This document shows positions 59,597-64,000 of a stretch of 64,000 nucleotides of DNA, piece by piece. The notes beneath the pieces are model-generated. The model ran no database searches. It was not told the DNA's origin and was given only the letters and a program-made list of their open reading frames with translations. Location: the IMG/VR virus record IMGVR_UViG_3300026521_000466, positions 100,798 to 164,797 of that record; one strand, 5' to 3'. Each line of letters begins with the position of its first letter. Positions within the stretch are counted from its first letter, which is position 1. This DNA comes from a virus. A program made the position numbers and the translations under genes.

Positions 59597-59648
59597 CCAT
59601 ATTCCTTTATATAATTGTTTAGTCATCAAAGTAGCTATACTAAGACTC

Positions 59649-59680
59649 AAAAAAGGAAGAAAGGGGACTCACTCCCCTTT
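59649..59680 (-). terminator. Terminator after the 35-aa membrane peptide
   Basis: AAAGGGGA and TCCCCTTT arms (59660-59667 with 59673-59680) are followed on the minus strand by CTTCCTTTTTTGAG. Confidence 0.8.
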
Positions 59681-59776
59681 CTGTTTGTTGTCGTAGTACA
59701 TATAATATCTTAACAGTGCCGTCCATACTATACCGACTATTATTAAAAATAGCCCAAACTCTTTTTGCTCTATCAT
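59669..59776 (-). CDS. Membrane micropeptide, 35 aa
   Basis: ATG at 59776 forms an ATGA overlap with the stop of the four-span membrane protein. The sequence MIEQKEFGLFLIIVGIVWT is followed by ALLRYYMYYDNK, a single membrane span with a Tyr/Lys-rich end. Coupling, composition and the terminator right behind it make it a credible gene. Confidence 0.65.
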   Translation of the reverse strand: MIEQKEFGLFLIIVGIVWTALLRYYMYYDNKQKGE

Positions 59777-60351
59777 ATGTGATCCAAGATTATTCCCAAT
59801 AGCACAAAATCCATCAGGAGCCCATATAATATCTCACCAATACACCACGTACACCCCACATACTCGCCATCAAAGTCTTCATATTTAGTAATGCGATTTG
59901 ATAATGCAAATGCCATAGGAAAGCCAATACTCAACACCAATACACTTAATACCATAAAACCAATAGTTATATGTTCCCTATACCAGAGCAGTAATAATAG
60001 AGGTAAGAACCAATAGAGACCACGTATTGCTAATGCTACTGTATTAAATAAAAATGGATTCTCTTCTCTATCTATGAATACTGCTGTTATCCATGTAATA
60101 CCTGTTCCCTTGGCCTCATCTTCAACATATCCCCGCTTTACTCTTTCTGCAATATTATCAAAAGCCACTGTGGAGAGCCAAAACCCCCAACAGAATGACT
60201 CACCGACCACATAGAGTAATCCTGCTATAACACTATAAAATATATTCCCGTCTATCAGATAGAACCCTGCACCAATCAGTAATGCAGTCACCCACAAATA
60301 AGGTATCTTCGTATCCATGCCTCTTAATCTGTTCAATATAGTAAACATCAC
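59773..60351 (-). CDS. Four-span membrane protein, 192 aa
   Basis: Four hydrophobic segments are visible at about 17-34, 37-60, 104-124 and 127-150, with another near the C-terminus (EILYGLLMDFVLLGIIL). A charged loop (RVKRGYVEDEAKG) lies between spans 2 and 3. No family recognised. AGGAGAGAGTG precedes the ATG. It is coupled to the membrane micropeptide. Confidence 0.65.
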   Translation of the reverse strand: MMFTILNRLRGMDTKIPYLWVTALLIGAGFYLIDGNIFYSVIAGLLYVVGESFCWGFWLSTVAFDNIAERVKRGYVEDEAKGTGITWITAVFIDREENPFLFNTVALAIRGLYWFLPLLLLLWYREHITIGFMVLSVLVLSIGFPMAFALSNRITKYEDFDGEYVGCTWCIGEILYGLLMDFVLLGIILDHI

Positions 60352-60359
60352 TCTCTCCT

Positions 60360-60407
60360 AAAAAATAAAAAAAGTAGCAGTGCTGTAGAGTATCCACAGC
60401 TTACTGC
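60360..60407 (-). terminator. Terminator after the 219-aa gene
   Basis: Two-tier arms GCAGT-GCTGT and ACAGC-ACTGC (60377-60407) are followed on the minus strand by TACTTTTTTTATTTTT. Confidence 0.85.
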
Positions 60408-60412
60408 CTTCA

Positions 60413-61072
60413 TTAAACTAAAGACCTGGCATAGAATCCAGCAAAATCCATGTCAAAAATATCTTCATTAGCTGAACCCGAAACAACTTTAGCCATAGAT
60501 ACCAATACCCTATCATCTATATCATTATCAACGGACACCACCACGTGAGGTATTACTAGATTGTATAGATAGTTATATATCTCCTTTTTACAGATGGTTT
60601 CGATGCCTGCCGCTCCCACTGACCCTTCTCTATTTCTCACTACTTCATACTCTACAGTGTAGTGACCCTCATCCTTTTCACCAATGGTTATCCTAGCTAA
60701 TTTGGACATATTGAGAAGACTGTTGAAATCGATATTCTTGAAATCTCCCTCATCTATTCTGGAAAAATAATCATCTGCAATGCGGTAGTTTAGTAACTCT
60801 ATCACTTTCAATATGGCTTTATAAACAGTCATGTCTACTTCTACCATACTTGTATTCTTCACAGACACGCTATAAATATTATTTTCAAACTTCACAGTAT
60901 ACATAGAGGAGGTCACATTATACTTTTTGGAAACAGCAGATACATTTATTGTGTCATATGTCGGCCTCATACCCGTATGGTGTTCTTCTTGCTCTACACT
61001 GGTCATAAACCTATACTCTTTATACTCCTCACCACCTACCTCTTTATTCAACTCACTCAGAAACATATACAT
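60413..61072 (-). CDS. Hypothetical protein, 219 aa
   Basis: ATG at 61072 is preferred (AAGGAG 6 bases upstream). No family recognised. Alpha/beta with an N-terminal acidic/His-rich part (SVEQEEHHTGMRP) and several strands. It overlaps the previous gene. Confidence 0.6.
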   Translation of the reverse strand: MYMFLSELNKEVGGEEYKEYRFMTSVEQEEHHTGMRPTYDTINVSAVSKKYNVTSSMYTVKFENNIYSVSVKNTSMVEVDMTVYKAILKVIELLNYRIADDYFSRIDEGDFKNIDFNSLLNMSKLARITIGEKDEGHYTVEYEVVRNREGSVGAAGIETICKKEIYNYLYNLVIPHVVVSVDNDIDDRVLVSMAKVVSGSANEDIFDMDFAGFYARSLV

Positions 61073-61074
61073 GA

Positions 61075-61563
61075 TCACTCCTTCTCATTTATTTTTGCCA
61101 TTAGCGCATATCTGTTTACTTTAGACAATTCACTCATTAGATCATCAAGTACTATTTTAGACGCATGATCTGTTGAATCTAGCAATTGCCTACCAAACTT
61201 TATAATAAGTTTATCAGCCTCCTTTTGAGGAGTAAGAGTGTACAACTCTTGCAATAGGCGATGAACCAACTTAATATCAGCATTGTAATACATCGCAATG
61301 CCCAACTCCATCAAATCACCATCCAACTGATTAATCAATATTTCAGCACCTTTAAGATCATGATGTTTTATCAATAATACCAATGCTGCCAATTCATCTA
61401 TTGTTGTTATCTTTATATTATCACTATTGGATATGAAGGATTTTATATCCAATGTATATGCAGAAAGATTATTCAGTATGCTTGTGGCCATAATTGATTT
61501 TTTCATTCCAGTCACGCCATATTCCCTATCAGAAGGTAGTTTAACACCATCTAAATATTCCAT
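61075..61563 (-). CDS. Hypothetical helical protein, 162 aa
   Basis: No family recognised. It is all-helical with short repeats (AALVLLIKHHDLKGAEILI, ELGIAMYYNADIKLVHRLL) that resemble ankyrin- or TPR-type hairpins. It could be a protein-interaction module. GGGGCGAACA precedes the ATG. Confidence 0.6.
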   Translation of the reverse strand: MEYLDGVKLPSDREYGVTGMKKSIMATSILNNLSAYTLDIKSFISNSDNIKITTIDELAALVLLIKHHDLKGAEILINQLDGDLMELGIAMYYNADIKLVHRLLQELYTLTPQKEADKLIIKFGRQLLDSTDHASKIVLDDLMSELSKVNRYALMAKINEKE

Positions 61564-61583
61564 TGTTCGCCCCTTACCATCAC

Positions 61584-61865
61584 TTATCTTTTCTCACTTC
61601 TATTGAAAATACTCTTTAGGAACTCCTCTGTGATCATTCCTTTCTGATAATCATATATAGGTATTGTTTTACCGTTATAGAAAAGAGCCTCGGTCCATGT
61701 CACCTTTCCATTTTCATAAAGGTAAATCATCGCTCCGGTATGCTCGTTAAATATATCATCCGCATCAAACCCAACGATCCATCCGTGCTCACGCAACTCT
61801 CTGATCAAATTAACCAAATCTCTTTTATTATACCCTGCATCTATCACCACTACCTGATTCATCAT
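61584..61865 (-). CDS. Hypothetical protein, 93 aa
   Basis: No family recognised. Small alpha/beta protein beginning MMNQVVVIDAGYNKRDLVNL. AAGGAG precedes the start and the promoter at 61909 lies just upstream; it heads the operon to 60413. Confidence 0.6.
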   Translation of the reverse strand: MMNQVVVIDAGYNKRDLVNLIRELREHGWIVGFDADDIFNEHTGAMIYLYENGKVTWTEALFYNGKTIPIYDYQKGMITEEFLKSIFNRSEKR

Positions 61866-61908
61866 TCACTCCTTCTTTTTTATTAGTACACCTAACCAGT
61901 GTCTACAG

Positions 61909-61918
61909 TAATAATATA
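61909..61918 (-). promoter_or_regulatory. Phage promoter core TATATTATTA
   Basis: Minus-strand TATATTATTA, CTGTAGACACTG, then the leader element GTTAGGTGTAC. It heads the operon 61865 to 60413. Confidence 0.7.
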
Positions 61919-61931
61919 CAAATCAACTATT

Positions 61932-62249
61932 TCACCCACCCACTCTATACAGACTAGACAAGCTGACCTCCCTCATCTCTTTTACTATCTTAAATGTCAT
62001 AGCACAATACTTATCAACCACTTTACTCTCCACTACCTCTATCCCCGTATCTCCACAAGCCAAAAGAAATCTCTCATGCACATAGAGTAAACACCATAAA
62101 CTATGAAATTCATCAGGTATATCTCCTATGTTCATCTTCACCACAGCATTACACTCCACAGACATCAACACCTCCATCACACTATCTACATAATTATCTA
62201 TCTTCTCCCTACACACGTCACTCGTATTATTCATAGGCATATAGACCAT
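61932..62249 (-). CDS. Hypothetical protein, 105 aa
   Basis: No family recognised. Four or five cysteines and alternating helices and strands; it begins MVYMPMNNTSDVCREK. AGGAGAGATAAG precedes the ATG. It lies between the RNA copy B region and the promoter at 61909. Confidence 0.6.
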   Translation of the reverse strand: MVYMPMNNTSDVCREKIDNYVDSVMEVLMSVECNAVVKMNIGDIPDEFHSLWCLLYVHERFLLACGDTGIEVVESKVVDKYCAMTFKIVKEMREVSLSSLYRVGG

Positions 62250-62335
62250 CTTATCTCTCCTCTCTCTCTAAAAATTATTTGTTACTCTATCTAACTAACT
62301 CATATTCAAATACCCGTAAAAAGAAAAAAGAAGCA

Positions 62336-62366
62336 AAAAAGAAAATCTCTCCCCATACAGAGGAGA
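62336..62366 (-). terminator. Hairpin with U-rich tail upstream of the 105-aa gene
   Basis: TCTCC and GGGGAGA arms (62346-62366) are followed on the minus strand by TTTTCTTTTTTGC. The stretch 62250-62416 holds no gene that I can support. Confidence 0.55.
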
Positions 62367-62416
62367 AGATATTAAAAAAGAGAAAATACTCATTATATCA
62401 ATATAAGAGATACCAT

Positions 62417-62457
62417 GGTGTGCTGCACTCCCGTGAGAGACTCACGTTACGCACACC
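62417..62457 (-). other. Two-tier GC-rich hairpin after RNA copy B
   Basis: GGTGTGC/GCACACC outside (62417-62423 with 62451-62457) and CGTGAG/CTCACG inside (62432-62437 with 62441-62446). It occupies the same place relative to copy B as the hairpin at 3205-3239 does to copy A. Confidence 0.65.
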
Positions 62458-62462
62458 CAAAG

Positions 62463-62640
62463 AAAAAAGGGATACCACTACACTGTAGCCAATAGGTACA
62501 TACTGCCGGCATACTCCTAAGGTCGTATACCTAGAGAGTTCCTACGGTCACTCTCTACAGTATGTCTGTATTAATAGACTCTCATCATCCCCTCTCCCTA
62601 GAAGGGTTCTCCCCTTCTTCTCTCATGACTTCATATAAAT
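62463..62640 (-). ncRNA. Structured small RNA, copy B
   Basis: The counterpart of 3239-3400. On the minus strand it has a GAAGGG/CCCTTC hairpin, the outer stem CATACTG/CAGTATG, the identical TAGAGAGT/ACTCTCTA hairpin with loop GACCGTAGGA, a GACCTTAGGAGT segment and GTACCTAT. It ends with a TACC...GGTA hairpin enclosing CTAC/GTAG and followed by CCCTTTTTTC. Sequence between the stems differs from copy A while the stems persist. The 5' end is estimated. Confidence 0.6.
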
Positions 62641-62684
62641 ACTATTGAAATAAAAAAATATATAGAGAATAAAAGAGGAGAGAG

Positions 62685-62702
62685 GTAGGTAGTATTACCT
62701 AC
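62685..62702 (-). terminator. Hairpin at the end of the 119-aa gene
   Basis: GTAGGT and ACCTAC arms overlap the stop at 62695. The nearest U run on the minus strand (62651-62657) is about 30 bases on, so termination here is less certain. Confidence 0.45.
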
Positions 62703-63054
62703 GTTTTCCTGTGCCAGGTGCACCACCCTGATACACTCCAGGTCTCTTAGAGACCTTTATCTTCTTTGTGAAGACCTCTCTCTTTAACTTAGCCAATCTG
62801 GCTTCCTCTTTCCATTCATCACGGTCTCCCCTCTCCCATGATTTACTTACCCCTTCAGCTCTTCTTTTGTTGAGATCTTTCAATCTCTCGAACTTGAGAG
62901 ATGCTCTAGTGATTAGAGCTGCATCCTCATCACTAAGATCTTTGTCGTTATATACAAAGATGACCATTTTTACAAATGCTCTCTCTGACCTATTTATCTT
63001 AGAGATAGATTTCTCTAAGAATAACTCCACTTGTGATCTTTCGTGCTCGTTCAT
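62695..63054 (-). CDS. Basic helical protein, 119 aa
   Basis: No family recognised. Rich in Arg, Lys and Glu, all-helical, with a Gly-rich basic C-terminus (GVYQGGAPGTGKRR). The final GAPGTGKR resembles a P-loop by chance only; no Walker B is present. AAAAGGAGTTGAA precedes the ATG and the promoter at 63105 drives it. Confidence 0.65.
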   Translation of the reverse strand: MNEHERSQVELFLEKSISKINRSERAFVKMVIFVYNDKDLSDEDAALITRASLKFERLKDLNKRRAEGVSKSWERGDRDEWKEEARLAKLKREVFTKKIKVSKRPGVYQGGAPGTGKRR

Positions 63055-63104
63055 TTCAACTCCTTTTATTATATATAACTAATGACACTAAGCTTAAACC
63101 ACTA

Positions 63105-63114
63105 TAATAATATA
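63105..63114 (-). promoter_or_regulatory. Phage promoter core TATATTATTA
   Basis: Minus-strand TATATTATTA, TAGTGGTTTAAGCTTAGTGTC (a close variant of the leader element), start at 63054. Confidence 0.7.
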
Positions 63115-63120
63115 CAAAAG

Positions 63121-63500
63121 AAAAAAACCTCGTTCGCACGGGGAGTTTGCCTCGCGCACGCGCGCGCGTATAATAAGTACTGGTTCATCTTTTTACTTGC
63201 TAATTTTTTAACTCTCTTTTTTTAAATACTTTTTTACCCGAGAGATTTGTAGAGACGTAGTTCTACTACGAAGTCTCTACAAATTTATCTCTCTATTTTT
63301 CATACCTTTTTTGGATTATGTATTTAATGAACGAGTGAAAACGAGTGAATTAAATAGATAATCTTTTTTGGTCTATAAATATAACAACTTTTGGGGGAAA
63401 GGGGGTTAATTTTAGGAGGAGAGATGGGGTCTGGGGAAGAGAGGAACCCTTTTATCAGGGGGAAAGGGAAAAACAAAAAAAAGAAATAGACTAGGGACTT
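63121..63500. other. Gene-free region with inverted repeat, iteron-like repeats and G runs
   Basis: No credible gene. It holds a 12-base alternating CG palindrome ACGCGCGCGCGT (63158-63169) in a local GC-rich patch. A long inverted repeat follows (TTTGTAGAGAC with GTCTCTACAAA, about 63247-63284, with a GTAG/CTAC inner stem). Two direct copies of AACGAGTGA (from 63330 and 63340) are flanked by TATTTAAT and ATTAAATA. Runs of G (GGGGG twice, GGGG twice, about 63393-63440) lie on the plus strand. This is what a replication origin or packaging region might look like, but nothing proves it. Confidence 0.5.
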
Positions 63501-63504
63501 AATC

Positions 63505-63612
63505 TTAATCTGTAATGAGTGCAAACCCATACTGCACAATGAACTCATCCCTTTTAAGAGAAAGTATATTCTTATACTCCATATACCATGCCGTTATCTC
63601 TTTACTAATCAT
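63505..63612 (-). CDS. Small protein, 35 aa
   Basis: ATG at 63612 has ATGGAGTAGAACA upstream. The product MISKEITAWYMEYKNILSLK continues RDEFIVQYGFALITD to TAA at 63505. Codon texture and ribosome-binding site are as good as in neighbouring genes. No family recognised. It follows the 63-aa gene in the same direction. Confidence 0.6.
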   Translation of the reverse strand: MISKEITAWYMEYKNILSLKRDEFIVQYGFALITD

Positions 63613-63655
63613 TGTTCTACTCCATTAATCTTATTTTTAGATCTGTATATATACT

Positions 63656-63847
63656 CTACATCTCATCGACTGTATTTCGATGTAGTCTATCTTCTATTGA
63701 GGATACCTCAGCAAGAACATCCTTTGCCCTCTGTAAAAACGCCGTTCTTAGCGGCCTATTGCTCTTATGCATGTCTGCTGACTCTGCAAGGTATTTCATT
63801 TCCTCTAACAGCAATAATATTTTTGCAATTTCTTGTTTAGTATTCAT
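63656..63847 (-). CDS. Hypothetical helical protein, 63 aa
   Basis: ATG at 63847 (MNTKQEIAKILLLLEEMKYL) has AAAGGAGTGATC upstream; the longer GTG frame overlaps that site. All-helical, amphipathic. No family recognised. Driven by the promoter at 63898. Confidence 0.6.
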   Translation of the reverse strand: MNTKQEIAKILLLLEEMKYLAESADMHKSNRPLRTAFLQRAKDVLAEVSSIEDRLHRNTVDEM

Positions 63848-63897
63848 GATCACTCCTTTATCTTAATTAATACCGATGACACTAGCCTAATCCATGT

Positions 63898-63907
63898 TAA
63901 TAATATA
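63898..63907 (-). promoter_or_regulatory. Phage promoter core TATATTATTA
   Basis: Minus-strand TATATTATTA, ACATGGATTAGGCTAGTGTC (variant leader element), then AAAGGAG and the start at 63847. Confidence 0.65.
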
Positions 63908-63912
63908 CAAAA

Positions 63913-63947
63913 GAAAAAATCTATTGGTAGAGACTTAAGCCCCTACC
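63913..63947 (-). terminator. Terminator after the partial gene at the window end
   Basis: GGTAG and CTACC arms (63926-63947) with additional inner pairing are followed on the minus strand by AATAGATTTTTTC. Confidence 0.7.
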
Positions 63948-64000
63948 TTAAAGTATTTATTATACGCGTACCATCCATAGAATGACTCAATAGTGCCTAT
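63935..64000 (-). CDS. Partial protein, C-terminal 21 residues
   Basis: The frame is open from the window edge to TAA at 63935 and reads IGTIESFYGWYAYNKYFKVGA. A terminator overlaps the stop, as for other gene ends here. The rest lies outside the window. Confidence 0.5.
   Translation of the reverse strand: MGTIESFYGWYAYNKYFKVGA

Noticed and set aside
62695-63054. P-loop NTPase from the C-terminal GAPGTGKRR
   Set aside because: It lies at the extreme C-terminus without Walker B or surrounding fold; a chance match in a basic Gly-rich tail.
63324-63548. A 74-codon minus-strand frame across the G-rich segment
   Set aside because: It encodes Phe/Pro/Ser-rich low-complexity sequence created by C runs, has no ribosome-binding site and crosses the stop of the more credible 35-aa gene.
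1-64000. CRISPR array or insertion sequence
   Set aside because: No regularly spaced direct repeats and no transposase motifs with terminal inverted repeats were seen; the intein is the only mobile element supported.

Overview
This is an AT-rich stretch of a large double-stranded DNA phage genome. It looks like a nucleus-forming, phiKZ-like jumbo phage (Chimalliviridae type). The support is: a phage tubulin (PhuZ type, 28561-29613); a multisubunit RNA polymerase broken into separate genes (beta-prime N part 17419-18861, beta-prime C part 9249-10493, beta N-like part 38920-40620); a divergent family B DNA polymerase; a candidate nuclear-shell (chimallin-like) protein at 21129-22877; and no host-type housekeeping genes. 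The host cannot be named from this sequence.

Layout. Most genes run on the minus strand in tight, overlapping operons. They are punctuated by a strongly conserved promoter core (TATATTATTA on the minus strand, 16 sites listed) and by hairpin plus U-run terminators. Plus-strand islands are the DNA polymerase exonuclease half (4335-6086), a virion/assembly block with two paralogous inner-body-like proteins (11356-16806), a DUF488-SLOG protein (37123-37872), a holin-like plus endolysin cassette (46365-47803) and a small HExxH peptidase (50908-51303). From 16.8 to 23 kb lie beta-prime N, the DNA polymerase C half and the shell candidate. From 28.5 to 32.8 kb is the PhuZ operon with a DHH phosphoesterase, a Tad1/Acb2-like protein and a guanylate-kinase-like protein. 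From 33.5 to 41 kb are a NADAR-RecJ fusion, a second kinase-like protein and beta N. From 41 to 46 kb is class I ribonucleotide reductase, whose large subunit carries an HNH-type intein. From 47.8 to 54.5 kb are acidic and regulatory-looking genes including a Tad2-like protein. From 54.6 to 55.6 kb is a gene-free transcription unit containing a tRNA and many predicted stems. From 55.7 to 62.2 kb are a tail spike/fibre, zinc-ribbon proteins, two paralogous KH-domain proteins and membrane proteins.

How the parts fit. Replication and transcription enzymes, nucleotide supply (RNR, two kinase-like proteins), cytoskeleton/shell and lysis form the core. Four proteins share a theme of NAD-derived or ADP-ribosyl nucleotide chemistry: Tad1/Acb2-like (31062-31391), Tad2-like (49421-49849), NADAR-RecJ (33925-35826) and DUF488-SLOG (37123-37872). 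I infer a counter-defence set against Thoeris, CBASS or DNA ADP-ribosylation systems.

The most unusual material is RNA. There is a roughly 1 kb structured RNA unit with its own promoter and terminator. Two related RNAs of about 150-180 nt lie near both ends of the window. A short RNA upstream of nrdB contains, in colinear antisense order, a Shine-Dalgarno complement and the complement of a leader element found after many of the phage promoters. All functional statements rest on reading motifs by eye; no database search or folding program was run.
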